From positions 232,735 through 296,734 of the forward strand of contig JABYQU010000052.1 in the NCBI GenBank assembly GCA_022264855.1: a DNA stretch of 64,000 nucleotides. Reading direction: 5' to 3'. The position numbers and the translations under genes were made by a program. The notes under the pieces were generated by a model. The model was not told the DNA's origin. It worked only from the letters and a program-made list of their open reading frames with translations, and did not search any database. The stretch's first letter is position 1, and each line of letters begins with the position of its first letter. Shown in pieces: positions 35,601-47,699 of this stretch. Source of the DNA: Lenzites betulinus. Taxonomy: Eukaryota; Basidiomycota; Agaricomycetes; Polyporales; Polyporaceae.

Positions 35601-38600
35601 ATTCCCACCACAGCGAAGGTTTCGATCGAGCGTATCGCTGACTTCTTGCGCAACGTAAGCACACGATGGTATCCCTACTTACATGTACACTAACATCCTC
35701 TTAGACTGAGCTCATCGACGAATTCGACGAAGAGAAGAGCACTGAGAGCGCCGAGATCCAGTCCAATGCAGTCCCCGAAGACAAGAAGGACGTCATCGGG
35801 ATCCGGAACGCGCGCTTCACCTGGTCAAAGGAATCGGCGCCGTCCCAGACCCCCGGCGGCACGCGCAAGCGTGCGTTCGTACTCAGTGTCGACGACGAGC
35901 TCGCTTTGCGGCGCGGGAAGATCAACTTGATCATCGGTCCCACCGGCGCCGGCAAGACATCGCTGCTCATGGCGTTGCTTGGTATGTCTCGTCCCGGGTG
36001 TATGTACAAGTGTGCTCGTTGCTGACGGTTGGGGCGTGCACCTCAGGGGAGATGCATTACATCGCTAACGGACCTGACTCATTTGTGAATCTGCCCAGAG
36101 AAGGCGGTGTTGCGTATGCCGCACAAGAGTCTTGGGTGCAGAACGAGACGATCAAGGTGCGTCCACATGTTCCCTATTCGAGACCAGAGCTTCACGTACT
36201 TGCAGGACAACATCCTCTTCGGAGCGCCTTATGACGAGGCACGGTACACTAAGGGTGCGTTTTGACATACCCCGATGTCTGCGCATCGAGTCTGACCAAA
36301 AGTGTCGTGATGATAGTCCTCGAACAGTGCGCTTTGTTGCGTGACCTGAGTCTCTTCGAAGCTGGGGACCAGACAGAAGTTGGCGAGAAAGGTATCACGT
36401 TGAGGTACGTCGCATCTGCACTTGGCAGCCACTGCTTACTGATATTCCACGTGTAGTGGTGGACAGAAGGCAGGCTTCAACTTGCAGTTACATTGTGCAA
36501 CGCCTGACCTTGTTCTAGGCACGAATCACTCTAGCTCGTGCTGTTTACTCTTCTGCAGAGATCCTTCTCCTCGACGATGTGGGTACCGAAACATTCGACG
36601 CTCGTGTCATCATGAGCTGGAATTCTCATTTCATCTTCAGATCCTGGCCGCACTGGACGTGCACACTTCGAAGTGGATAGTCGACCGCTGCCTGAAAGGA
36701 GACCTCCTGGAAGGGCGCACTGTCGTCTTGGTCGTATGTTACTATCCATTTCTGGTCTTATGAGTCATTCCCTAACGTATCCACCGCGCAGACTCATAAC
36801 GTAGCCATGGTCAGCCCTGTAGCTGACTTCGTGGTCGACATGGGCTCCGACGGGCGCATCTTGAGCCAAGGTTCCCTCTCCAGCGCGCTCGCACGTGACT
36901 CCAAACTGCTGAAGGAGGTCGAGGAAGAGCGTGAGGAGATCGAGAAGGCCAACACCGAGGTCGACGCAGAGAAGCCGGTCGAAGTCGCAGAGGTCAAACA
37001 GACTGACGGGAAGCTTGTTGTGGCCGAGGAGATGGAGGACGGACACGTCGGCTGGTCAGCTTGTGCGTACCGTGACTTATACTTTCATGCGGGACGCTTC
37101 TGACCCTTCATAGTGAAACTGTACATCGGCAACGTGGCCAAGAGGCCGATCCTGTTCTGGTTCATCTACATCTCCGGCTACGCTATTCGCCATTCCTTCA
37201 ACAACATTCAGGTAAGCTCGGATTGCCCCGCGCGTTTACGGCTGCTTGATCTGCGCGGAATAGACGTGGTGGCTCGGTCACTGGGCGTCGCAATACGAGA
37301 CAACGGCTCCGAACGAAGTTCATGTCGGATTGTAAGCTCCATCGCGACCTTATCATCTTTCGCTTCTCATGTTTTGTTCTAGCTACTTGTCTGTGTACAC
37401 ATCCCTCATGTTGGCTGGTATGGTCGCGGCAGCCTTCTGTGTTTTCTACTATGTCTTCGGTAGTATGCGGGCATCCAGGATCGTCCACGAGCAGCTGGTT
37501 GCGTCGGTTTTGGGCACCACACTGCGGTTCGTCCTCTTCCTTCGGCCCATCAGGCATACTTACTGAATGAATTCTAGGTGGCTTGACAAGACTCCGACTG
37601 CACGTATTATCACTCGCTGCACCGAAGACATCCAGACATGTAAGCTTCTAGATCTTGGCCTTCGTACAATGACGTTGTAATAATCTGACGCCATGGCAGT
37701 GGACAACCGAATCGCGAGGACGACCGAGATGCTCATCGAAGTCACGGTGTTTTTGCTACTCAAGATGTTCGCCGTCGTCCTGTTCTCTCCTATCTTCCTC
37801 TTCCCCGCGATCTTGGTTGCCGTCACCGGCGGCCTGTGCGGAAACGTGTACATGAAGGCTCAATTGTCCGTGAAACGCGAGCTGAGCACCCACAAGGCGC
37901 CGGTTTTGAGTCACTTCGGCGCCGCCATTGGAGGCATCAGTAAGTCCACGTTTCGCGTTGTGCAGTGTGCTCAAATCTCATGCTCTACGCGTAGCGTCGG
38001 TCCGCGCCTACGGGGCTCAGGAGGCTTTCAAGAAGACCTCGTATAATCGCATCGATCAGTACACCCGTGTAGCGGTCACGCACCAGAACCTGGATCGGTC
38101 AGTCCGACTTGCGTCGTATTTGCTGTGCTTGCTCACCTCCTTTTAGTTGGGTCTCTGCTCGCATTGACCTTGTTGGGACCATCTTCGCGACTAGTCTCGC
38201 TGTCTACCTGACCTACATAGCGAAGCTGAGTGCTTCCGACACCGGTTTCTCGTTAAACATGGCCAGTCAGTATCTATCTCCCTTTTGGTTCTCCTTTGCT
38301 GGAACCGTCTGACCCCGCCCCCTGCCAGTGTCCTTCAGTGTCGTCATCTTCCAAGCGATCCGGGTTTTCAACGAGTTTGAGATTGCAGGTTGGTGCAAAC
38401 ATTCGGACTTCCGGTCTCACAACACTTTACTGACCATATCTTCTCACAGGCAACAGGTTCGTCGATGTTACGCCAGCGATGTGATAGTACATGCTACTGA
38501 CGAGCCCTTCGGCAGTTTGGAGCGTATTCAACAATACCTTCTTATCGAGCAGGAGCCGAAGAACACTCCTGAAGGTGTGCCACCTGCATACTGGCCAGCA

Positions 38601-39772
38601 AGCGGCCGCCTCGAAGTTGAGAACCTCTGTGCTCGTTACTCCGAGGTCAGTCGAGTCTACGTGTCTACTACATTGCGAGCGCTCATATGACATTCAGACT
38701 GGACCGGAAGTGTTGCATGATATCTCTTTCACTGTCGCCCCCGGCGAGCGTATCGGCATTGTGGGTCGTACAGGGAGCGGGAAGGTATGTCTTGTGAAAT
38801 ATCAAGCCGCTCTCGACTTCTCACACCCCCGCAGAGCTCCCTCACTCTATCGCTGCTACGCTGCATCCTCACGCAGGGTAACGTCCGGTACGACGGGCTT
38901 CTCACGGACAAGATCAACCTCGACGCCCTGCGCTCGAACATGACAATCATCCCGCAAGTGGTTCGTTGTTTTCTTTGGCTATCATCTCCCATGGCACAAG
39001 CTGATCTCCTTGACGTAGCCGGAGCTCCTTAGCGGCACCCTCCGCCAGAACCTTGATCCGTTCTCGGAGCATGACGACGCCGTCCTCAACGATGCCCTGC
39101 GCTCTGCGGGTCTCTTCAACCTGCAGAGCGATGACGACCAATCTCGCATCACCCTAGACTCCCAGATCGCGGGAGGAGGCGCCAACCTGTCCGTCGGACA
39201 GCGCCAGATCCTCGCTCTTGCCCGCGCCATCGTGCGGAGGAGCAAGCTGTTGATCCTCGATGAAGGTGCGCCTATTATGCTTTCCGAGCTTGGTATGACA
39301 TACTGACTCCTGCTCCCCATAGCTACATCCGCAATCGGTACGTCTCGTAGCGTACATTCAGACTTTTACCTGAGACCTGACATTCGTTGGCAGATTATGA
39401 GACGGATTCGATCATTCAAACCTCTCTTCGGACGGAGCTTGGCAATGATGTCACGCTGCTAACGGTCGCGCATCGCTTACAGACAATCATGGACGCCGAC
39501 AAAATTGTACGTCCCCTAAACTCTAGCTACCTTTGTGTATATCACTGACCTGTTATCTCCTCAGATGGTTCTCGATGCCGGACGCATTGTGAGTATCATA
39601 TATAACACTGCAGTGTTCTAGCATCTGACTGATGCTTTCCTCCTAACAGGTCGAATTCGGCAAGCCCAGCGAACTACTCAAAAATGAGAAGGGACTGCTG
39701 CGTGCACTGGTCGACGAGAGCGGGGACAAGGAGAAGCTCTATGGTATGGCCAACGGTGCTTCGTCGTCTTGA
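32603..39772 (+). CDS. ABCC/MRP-type ABC transporter
   Basis: Full-length multidrug-resistance-associated ABC exporter (fungal Ybt1/Ycf1-like), probably in the vacuolar or plasma membrane and moving conjugates or bile-acid-like substrates. ATG 32603 ([16 protein letters not shown]). N-terminal membrane domain TMD0 at about 32750-33700, TMD1 about 33760-35690. NBD1: Walker [10 protein letters not shown] (about 35937-35965), [14 protein letters not shown]-loop, signature [17 protein letters not shown], Walker B LLLDDILAALD with Asp in place of the catalytic Glu as usual for ABCC NBD1, and VLVTHN H-loop. TMD2 about 37100-38390. NBD2: Walker A GRTGSGKSS split by an intron (38784), signature [16 protein letters not shown], Walker B KLLILDEATSAID with the Glu, and VAHRLQTI. 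Stop 39770-39772. More than 25 short introns, including micro-exons of 13 nt (36457-36469) and 7 nt (38450-38456) and a GC-AG intron (36470-36518). No disabling change was seen. Confidence 0.92.
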
Positions 39773-40162
39773 TTCGGGAGTCCGTTGGCACGTTGATGTG
39801 CACGGTGTATGATGGTTTTATTCTCCCTAGAATTCGTACTACTTTAATCACACTCATTTATTCTGCGAGCGACGACGTGTACATGTCAACGTGGGACCTA
39901 GACTGGGGCCTAGACGATCTCGCGGATGTAGAGATCGTGTGGCGGGCCGTTGCGACTCTTCCGCAGGACTGTACCTTCGCCGAAAACCATCCAGTAATAT
40001 CGTGTATAATGTCAATGTGGCTTGATCCTGCAATACATAGTAGTGTTCGCCTTTAAACGCGCGGGTACAAGGGATATGAGGAGGTGTCATGCAGAGAAAA
40101 ACAATGTTGCACATACTCTCATCAGTAGCAGCCAAAAAAAATAGCGGCAAGATGTATCCATG

Positions 40163-41202
40163 TCATAACTCCAGCTGAACCTATAAGGATAGGTGAGGTC
40201 GGCCCGCTTTTGGATGAACAGTAGCACACGCACCTTCGTGATCGCGGCATCGATACGCGCGCGCACGACGTCTGCGAAGTTCATCGCTTGGTCCAGGGCG
40301 TGCAGCTTGCACTGCGCGCATCCATCCACTGAGCCGACGACGAGCCCCAGCAGCATCGAGTCCCGCGCGACGTACGGTAGTGGACATATTTTCAGTGCTT
40401 TCGCGAGCTTGTCGAAGTAGTCGAACCACGCCGCCCGAATCTTCATTACTGTCTTCGTCCGCGTCGTGCTTTTGATCGCCACCAGATTGTTCGTGCAGAA
40501 GAAGTCGTTCAGACATTTTTCGCAAGGGCCGAGCAACTTCTTGACGTCGATCATCCATACCGGTACAGGCTTTACAACCACCGCTTGCACTGCGGCAGCG
40601 GCGCACTGCTTGCGGTACTCGAGTAGGCGTGTATACTGCAGCGCCGAAATGAGCTCGAGCTCCTTCGCCTGGCCAAGATCCGCGGGGAGGTCGAGGCATC
40701 GGCGTGCAGCGACGCGCGCGACGTCGTCGAGGCCGAACGCGCACGCGAGGGCGTACACCCGCAGCGTCTGGCGGCTGACGTACTCCGGACGGAGGAGCGT
40801 GCGGCGGACCCACTGCGTCACGGCGCGCATATGGTACTTGTCTGCGGCGGTGAGGAGTACGCGGACCGTGTCAAGTGGGAGGCAGAGCTCGTCTGTGCGG
40901 TGGTAGCAGAAGGCCAGCAGCTCCACCCATACCTCCTTCGGCTCGGCGACGTCGATGGTCTGCTTCTCCTCGCCGACGCTCGCGCCTGGGGATGCGCAAG
41001 CGCATGGAAGGGAGAACATGTCGGCGAAGGTCGAGGAGACGTTGGCAAGGATGCATTTGTCGACCTCGAGCTCGGTTCCATCTGACGTGCGTAGTATAAC
41101 GTCGCCCTTCGGAAGGTGGCGCGAAGGCTGCTCTTCGACGGGGCTTGTCTTCAAGAGTACACTCAATCTCCGACGCATGGTGATAGTTGAAGATGGGGGC
41201 AT
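40163..41202 (-). CDS. BTB/POZ domain protein, paralogue 1
   Basis: BTB-domain protein of a family that is strongly expanded in mushroom-forming fungi; usually an adaptor for cullin-3 ligases or for dimerisation, but its target is unknown. ATG 41200-41202. The BTB fold begins at about residue 30: DVILRTSDGTELEVDKCILA, NVSSTFADMFSLP, then PKEVWVELLAFCYHR. A helical region follows (LLTAADKYHMRAVTQWVRRT, RVYALACAFGLDDVARVAAR). The C-terminal half has two CxxC pairs (GPCEKCLNDFFC and DGCAQCKLH) that could bind zinc. The last intron (donor after DAAITK) leads to a five-codon terminal exon, VQLEL, stop 40163-40165. The same architecture is found in the neighbour at 41879-42910 and at 50753-51839. 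Confidence 0.85.
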
Positions 41203-41878
41203 ATCAATGTAAGGCGACCGAGGAGCGACTTAAAAGCATGCCAGAGGGGACCGCAGCTCACGCCATACCCCGCTTTGCCCTGAGACTGCGGTAGCATGGG
41301 CTGCAGATGGCTCGGACTGAGTACACGGATTTGGTATTGCTGATGATGATAGCGAAGCCTAGAAGAGCTTATTACATACGCCCTGATAGTACGATCCGAG
41401 TTGTGAGTTTCAGACAGACGGGCGAGGGTATACACGCACCTACTACGCGGCAGGCAGGTCACCTGTACTCTCAGGTGCGTCGAAGAAAGCGTACCGGGAG
41501 GGCAAATGTCTTACCAGTCAAGAAGTCAGGGGTAATGTAGTACCGCTGTTGCTGCAGCTCAGCTTGATTGCCCACACGGCCAACTGAGTAACGGTCTTGC
41601 CTGCACCCTTGCGCAGCATGCTCCCTACATATAACTTTGCTTGACCTAGCGATGCTAGTCCCTGGCTCGTTTTAGCGTTCCCTTCCGATTGACTGCCTGC
41701 ACACGTGCAAGTGGCAAACGAATATCATACTATAGAACAAATTGGTGCATCACCCTGGATACTGCTCGGCACCGCTCTTCAGCAAATTGAGTGGTTATCC
41801 AGCACTTCGGCGGCGCGTACCTCTAGCAAACCATACATACACGCGCAACAGAGGGGACAGCCCCTGCGCCGTTTACAG
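41203..41878. other. Intergenic stretch between tandem BTB genes
   Basis: Upstream region of BTB paralogue 1 and 3' flank of paralogue 2, transcribed in the same direction. No further gene or repeat recognised. Confidence 0.55.
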
Positions 41879-42910
41879 CTAGCCACCCAAATCAAGTTCC
41901 ACCTGTACAACAGCCGATGTCAGCGTACGTATATAGTGCAGAAATGAAATAGCCATCCAACACAAATAGGGGATTGTGGATGGGCAACGCACCGCGTCGA
42001 TAGCTGTTTGAATCATAGTCTCCATCCTGTAACCAAATGCACGCGTCTTAGCTAGGATCTTCTTGCCGCAGTAGCCGCATTGTGCCATTTTCCTGATGGC
42101 GGGGTCTAGCAAGGACGGATGTTTTGCGAAGGAGGGGTCGGGGCGGATTGTCGAAAGGTAACCCGCCAACTTCTCGCCGTAGTCCAGCCAGGAGCGCATG
42201 ACGAAGATCTTCTTATCCTTCACCTTCCCAGTCGCGTCCCTAACGGACACATACGCAGCTCTGTCCCCCCGACAGCAGAAACAACCTCCCAGCAATTCAC
42301 TGTGGTCGAGAGACCAGGCAGGGACGGACTGGAGCTTGAACGCGCCCAATACGGCATCCACGGCGACGGCAGTACACCGCCTGCGGTAATCCAGGAGATT
42401 CTTATACTGCTGAGCAGTGAGGGGTTGGAGGTCCTCAAACTTGTCATCGTCCGCGGAAATTGCAAGACAGCCCTTCGCAGCGAGTCGCGCTACGTCTGGA
42501 AAATCGTACGCGCGTGCGAGAGCGTAAGTCCGTAGCGCATGGGCCCCACCGTGATAGACGGGCCGCAAGAGCGTTCTCCGCATCCACGCAGTGATCCTAG
42601 GCATGCCGTATTTTTCTGCCGCCGCGAGGACCGATCGGATTCGTTTGATAGGGAGGAGCGGCTCCTCAAGCAGTAGGTAGGAATATTGGAGAATGAGGTT
42701 CCACACAGTGCTGCTTTCAAGCACCCCGAAGACTGGTTTACCACCGTCTGGAAAAGAGGAAGGGAGGGAAAATATGTTCGCAAAGACGGAAGAGACGTTT
42801 GCAAGGATCTGTTTGTCCACGTAGAACTTAACTTCGTTAGACGTACAGATAATAAGGTCTCCAGTAGCAGGGTCGAAGAGGAAATTAGATGACGAATTCT
42901 TAGCCGCCAT
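41879..42910 (-). CDS. BTB/POZ domain protein, paralogue 2
   Basis: Same family as 40163-41202. ATG 42908-42910. BTB core: DLIICTSNEVKFYVDKQILA, NVSSVFANIFSLPSSF, VLESSTVWNLILQYSYLL, followed by VLAAAEKYGMPRITAWMRRT and RTYALARAYDFPDVARLAAK. The C-terminal half contains Cys motifs GGCFCCRGD and AQCGYCGKK at the same places as in paralogue 1. The last intron follows IQTAIDA and the terminal exon encodes VELDLGG, stop TAG 41879-41881. Head-to-tail arrangement with paralogue 1 indicates tandem duplication, although the sequences have diverged strongly. Confidence 0.85.
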   Translation of the reverse strand: MAAKNSSSNFLFDPATGDLIICTSNEVKFYVDKQILANVSSVFANIFSLPSSFPDGGKPVFGVLESSTVWNLILQYSYLLLEEPLLPIKRIRSVLAAAEKYGMPRITAWMRRTLLRPVYHGGAHALRTYALARAYDFPDVARLAAKGCLAISADDDKFEDLQPLTAQQYKNLLDYRRRCTAVAVDAVLGAFKLQSVPAWSLDHSELLGGCFCCRGDRAAYVSVRDATGKVKDKKIFVMRSWLDYGEKLAGYLSTIRPDPSFAKHPSLLDPAIRKMAQCGYCGKKILAKTRAFGYRMETMIQTAIDAVRCPSTIPYLCWMAISFLHYIRTLTSAVVQVELDLGG

Positions 42911-43556
42911 GGCGATGACTGTCTAAATTCAATGATCATGAAGCAGGCATCATGGAGATAAAGATGCTTGCTCACCGTGCTGAGAGAGAGGGGGGATGTT
43001 GGATAAGGTTGAACGCGGCACGAAGTACCTTCTAATTCGGAGATGCTGCGGCAATGGTGAAGCGCGTCATGAGTTCTCGACAGTCCCGTCTGGGTGGAGA
43101 CACTTCCAAACGAATATACTGAGGAAGGATGCGGCCATCATTCAACCCCGATACCGCAAGGGTGTTAAGGCACACATACCTCCCAAAACATCGGCGGTGT
43201 GGATGACGCAAGGACTGCAATACATCTGCTACTCAAAGAATACCACTGATATCATCGATGAATGCACTCAGGCTGAGACTTTAACGGGTAGGGTACCGGT
43301 CGACAAGGTGCTAGATACGTTATTTGGTTACCTCATCTGTTCTGAGTATTCCAATAGCTTGCCAAAGAGCATGGCGCATGTCGGAAGAAGCTCGAAGTCG
43401 AAGTCGCACAGTGATTGCGTACATATGGACTTCCAACTTTCAGAGCGTGTTCATTCTCATAATATTACACACAGCTTGACCCCGCGTTAGCCCATCTAGC
43501 ACCCGCAGTGGAACAAAGTGACGAACCAAAACAGTGCATTAACTGGTGACAATCCC
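42911..43556. other. Intergenic stretch
   Basis: Upstream region of BTB paralogue 2 and 3' flank of the proteasome gene. A 164-codon open frame on the plus strand at 42996-43490 shows no coding-like features and is not called. Confidence 0.5.
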
Positions 43557-44244
43557 TCAGATCTCAATTTCTCGAACGCCGTCCTTGTCGACGACTTTGA
43601 CTTTGTACTTCTCCGGGTTCACGACCAAACGTTTCGCGACCTCGTCCAGGCACCTACGCAGAGTAGCGAGCCCCTCCTCGAGAGATGCTTCCGGGTCGTG
43701 GTACCTGCTGCGTGTGAGCGAGCGCAGCGTAACTATAGGTTGAACCTGCTTACCTGTCGAGCAAACTGAGGCCAAAGTACGCGCCATAGCCATGTGCCGC
43801 AAAGGGGACCTCCGACATTGTGCCGAGGTAGTCGACCCAGTACAGGTGGGGTGTGTGGGTGCTGGTATCATAGCCGCCAACGAGGAGATTGACAGCATAG
43901 GGCCGGCGGGAACGAAGGGAATCTGCGAGGGCGCGGCGGATCCATGAAGCAGCAGAGGGAGGACGAAGCGCGTATGTGTTGCGTATTTGGTATAGGCGGA
44001 TGTTGCGCTCGATGTACTCTGAGAATTGTACAGTGTCACCTGTACAGGCATATCAGCACATAGGGTGACATTCATTGGAATCGAATTGCGTACCTGGCTC
44101 GCCAGAGTAGGCCATGAGGAGGTGTGGGCTAAGAACCTTGATCTTGTCCTCGTCCACTTTCATCTTGACGATGGATCTCGCAGCGGTGGTGTCGGCTGCC
44201 ACAATCACATACCCCTTCCCGGTCAATGCAAACGAGATATCCAT
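43557..44244 (-). CDS. pre1: Proteasome subunit beta type-2 (beta-4, Pre1)
   Basis: Non-catalytic beta-4 subunit of the 20S proteasome. ATG 44242-44244 starts [20 protein letters not shown] without a propeptide or N-terminal Thr, as expected for beta-4. Landmarks: [19 protein letters not shown], an intron splitting a Gly codon, [40 protein letters not shown] (the RSRRPY block is typical of the subunit), [26 protein letters not shown], a second intron, then [20 protein letters not shown] and the C-terminus [14 protein letters not shown]. Stop TGA 43557-43559. About 200 residues, normal for the family. Confidence 0.92.
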
Positions 44245-44844
44245 GGTCGACGAGGAGAGTAAGAGATGGAGGGTAGAGACAGAAATGCGGAGGCACCTCC
44301 AGAACACGCGCGTCCTCGACGCGTAAGTGGCCTTCGGCAACTCCCGAAACTATAGGCGCTGCATTTGTGGCCTGCTTGTTACATACCTCGATTACTTAGT
44401 ACCATATAACTATATCAACCTGGTCACTGCGTACATCCAGGTATGTCCGCACTTCACAATCGACACCCAATTACAAGTACACTATACACTCTCGGTGCCA
44501 AGCCTAAATATATAATAGACTCCAGGAGGGAAGTACTCGGAACCTACTACGCTAGTTCGCGAGTACGAACGCCATATGCAAATCAACGCTCGACTTGAGG
44601 TGGAAAGTACAGCTAGCTATTGCCAAAAAAAGCCTGTGCGCACCGTCTAACCCTGTCGTACGTGACACAGCACCATACCTACTAGCCGAACATGTGGGCA
44701 AATTTGTGGCCTTCTCCGCCACCACGCTAAACCCTGGTTCAAGCTGTCCCTAAAACTGCTCCTCCGACTTGTGATCAAGACATGTAACATAGCTGCAGCT
44801 CGGCATACCAGGCCTCCGCGTCTTCGGAGCCATTCTGACGCAAC
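44245..44844. other. Intergenic stretch
   Basis: Upstream region of the proteasome gene and 3' flank of the next gene. AT-rich around 44460-44520. Nothing else recognised. Confidence 0.5.
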
Positions 44845-45744
44845 CTACACAACGCGGTGATGGACAACATCCGTCGGAGCGCCTGCGTCACCCATACTGG
44901 ATTCGACGACCCAGATGCCTGGACACGCGCAAATGGTCAGCAATCTCTTCGACAGTGCAGCCTATACATTGTACGGCCAGAAGGAGGAGCAAGCAACATA
45001 CCACTTCTCTGGTCCACTGGATTTGCATGCTTACGAGTCTTGAGAGCAAGCGCGCCAGCGTGTGCTCGTCATTCATCTCCTCAGGTTTCATACACTCGTT
45101 CTGAGAGGGGAGCGTGACCGTGTGCGGCAGAAATTCGCCAAGAACGTTGTCTTGCGTGAGGAATCTTGCGGGGATCTGTTCATGTGCGTCAGCGCATGTG
45201 CTCCGATGGGGAGCGCATTCTACAGGGCGGCACGCACATACGAGGGGAAAAGGCCGATGTATTTCGCAGAGGAGTACGTTGTCTCCTTGGTAAGGTTATG
45301 TATGGCGACGTGTGCACGGCCTTTGCCATCCCGGCTTTCGACAATGAAGCGTGGATCAGTGAAAGATTCAAGGGACCAGCCGGCGGCCTGTCCATCGGTG
45401 TTAGATAGCGGAAATCGCTCGAGTGTTCCGCGCCCGGTGACACATAGATGAAAGATGCTGTGAGAGTGCAGGGTGTACTGACGGGGCGCATTGGGATGGT
45501 TGGCCAGTACGCGTCCGGGACCCAGCACATAGACACCCGAACCGCTTACTAGGACGGCGGTGGGCGCCACCTGTTCCGAGGCATGCTGAGGAACTTGGGC
45601 GGACACGCCTGTGTCTAGCACGAATGTAAGTAAAAGTCGAGATCGATATATCACTAAGGGCCTACCGTGTGGTTGACAAGGCGGAGATTGGGTAGCCCGG
45701 ACGCTGGGGTAGCGCACAGGGTCAGGAGGGGGACAGTTGGACAT
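44845..45744 (-). CDS. Unrecognised protein, four-exon model
   Basis: ATG 45742-45744 opens MSNCPPPDPVRYPSVRATQS. An intron starting after CCACACG joins to GVSAQVPQHASEQVAPTAVL, then a globular region with PRQYTLHSHSIFHLCVTGRG, GWSLESFTDPRFIVESRDGK and SSAKYIGLFPSY. A second intron (donor GTGCGT) leads to IPARFLTQDNVLGEFLPHTV and DEHTLARLLSRL. A third GT-AG intron may lead to the last exon, ending near 44845. No domain, signal peptide or membrane segment recognised. The first two introns keep the frame well; the last exon is the least certain. Confidence 0.5.
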
Positions 45745-46400
45745 ATCGATGTCCGCGGTGCTAGACTGTTGAGAAGATGGGAGACGACGCGGGGGTGTGG
45801 GGTTGTTTGGAAGGGTTTAGAACCCCATTTTATACCTGACTGAGACTGCTTTGACGTAGATTGCCCTAGGGAACATGGAGGCGTCCAACGACATTTGCTT
45901 ACTCTTGGTCGTCTGGGATGCATGGGAGTTCGCATCGGATGGAATGAATCAATGGACGGTCGCCTTGCGGTCCACGAAGGCTAAGCGTCCCCGCGCACCA
46001 CGAGATGGACATACAAAGCGTGGGGCTCGGAGGAGCCTGGTAGCCGGCGCTTCAGGTGTAGGGCTGGCGGGGACACAACACCGGAGCGGATGGACAGAGC
46101 GTTGGATCACGGCAGCCAGCGGCTCGGTCAAGGCGACGTCCAAAGATGGCGCAGCGTGTGTGATGAACGACTTGCATGGCCCCTGCGGCCAAGACTGTAG
46201 ATCCGTACGCTTGTACCAAGATGTACTTTGCTGCAATCTGGCTCACAAAAGCTTGCTCGCATAATGCATTTGAATCTACTTATAAGCCCATGCGCGCTGC
46301 AATATTTGGTCAGAGTGTCCGGATATTGGACAGTATTCTATCGAGAGTCGCTCACCCTGAACCACACAATTGGTTGGGTATAGTAATCATATTGTCAGGC
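45745..46400. other. Intergenic stretch
   Basis: Upstream region of the gene at 44845-45744 (TTTTATA near 45830) and 3' flank of the HMG-CoA lyase gene. Overlapping open frames at 45875-46264 on both strands are not supported as genes. Confidence 0.5.
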
Positions 46401-47699
46401 TCAGAGCTTCGCAGAGATGGCCTCCGCTGCACCGACGTCGGTTTCTCGCTCCTTCTCCACATTCTCTCGCTCTCGCCGTGCCTCGAGCGCTCGCCCAACC
46501 CGGCTCGCATTCGACCGGTTAAGGGTCTTCGAGATCCACGTCCCAACCCCCGCGATGGCCTCGAGGTCGCCGGGTGCCTCGTACGGACTTCCACGGAGTG
46601 CATACAGCACGTCCTCAGTGGCGACGTTGCCAGTCGCACCCGGGGAGTAGGGACACCCGCCGAGTCCGCCCACGGCAGCATCGAACGTGCGCACGCCGTG
46701 CTCGAGGGCGGTGAAAATGTTCGCGACCGCCATGCCGTACGTGTCGTGGAAGTGGCCCTGCAAGTATGATCTGAGCGTCGTTGCGCAGTACCAGCCAGAG
46801 ACAGACGGCGCCCTACCGCTAGCTTCTCTGCTGGGATCCCGCCGTTGCCCTGTATGACGGTGCGGAGCAGCCGGTCGACGGTCGTTGGGTTCCCGGTGCC
46901 GACCGTGTCGCCCAGGCTGACCTCGTAGCAGCCCATGTCGAGCAGCGCTTGTGATATGCTCCTCACGTTCGCGGGGTCGACGTGGCCCGAGTATGGGCAA
47001 TCGATGACCACGCTCACATATCTTTGGGTACGGTCAGTGAACCACGCGCCTCTCAATCAAGCACGCGTACCCGCGGATTCGCAGGCCTTCCGAGGTGGCG
47101 CGCTTCGCCACAACGGAAAGACGTTCGAGAGACTCTGCGACGGTGCAGTTGGTGTTTGCCTTCGCGAACGCGTCCGTCGCCGCCGTGAAGACCGCAATCT
47201 CGTCGGTGTACGGCACCTCGGATTTGGGTTGCTTGGAGAGCAAGTCAAGTAGTATCTCCAAACCCTTCATGTTCGGCACCAGGACGGGGTAATGGAGGCC
47301 TTCATGTCGTTCCATAAGCTTCAGGACGTCTGCGGTGCCTGCCATCTACCGCCATGTCAGTAACCTATCGAGACCTTGTATAGCGCGTTTGTCGAGGCAA
47401 ATGGAGATATATCTTCTGGCGAGACATATCGCGCGCGCAATGCTCACCTGAGGGACCCACTTCGGACTCACGAAACTACCCGACTCGATGATGTCCATCC
47501 CGGCCCTCGTGAGCCGATTCACAAGCTCCGCCTTCACCGCGGGCGGGATCACTGCAGACTCGTTCTGCAGGCCATCTCGAGGCCCGACCTCGACGATGCG
47601 AACGCGTTCGCGCACGGTAGTCGCGTAGGCACGCTGTCCAGGTGGGCACAGGCGGGCGGGGCGCCGAAGGATGGAACGTCCAGCATGTCGAAAGAACAT
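46401..47699 (-). CDS. Hydroxymethylglutaryl-CoA lyase, mitochondrial
   Basis: Cleaves HMG-CoA to acetoacetate and acetyl-CoA, the last step of leucine degradation. ATG 47697-47699 with an Arg-rich mitochondrial presequence (MFFRHAGRSILRRPARL). TIM-barrel landmarks: VEVGPRDGLQNE with the catalytic Arg/Asp, IESGSFVSPKWVPQ, an intron to MAGTADVLKLMERHEGLHYP, LVPNMKGLEILLD, EIAVFTAATDAFAKANTNCT, an intron within IRGY-VSVVIDCPYSGHVD, GCYEVSLGDTVGTGNPTTVD, then GHFHDTYGMAVAN with the two metal-binding His. The signature GGLGGCPYSPGATGNVATED holds the catalytic Cys. C-terminus IAGVGTWISKTLNRSNASRV followed by an Arg/Glu-rich tail. Complete, with no missing active-site residue. Divergent from the small complex-I-assembly-like gene. 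Confidence 0.93.

Noticed and set aside
42996..43490. 164-codon plus-strand frame between BTB paralogue 2 and the proteasome gene.
   Set aside because: No domain, no linked exons and a composition not typical of the neighbouring genes.
45875..46264. 129-codon plus-strand frame with an overlapping minus-strand frame.
   Set aside because: Neither shows protein-like features; probably the flank of the HMG-CoA lyase gene.
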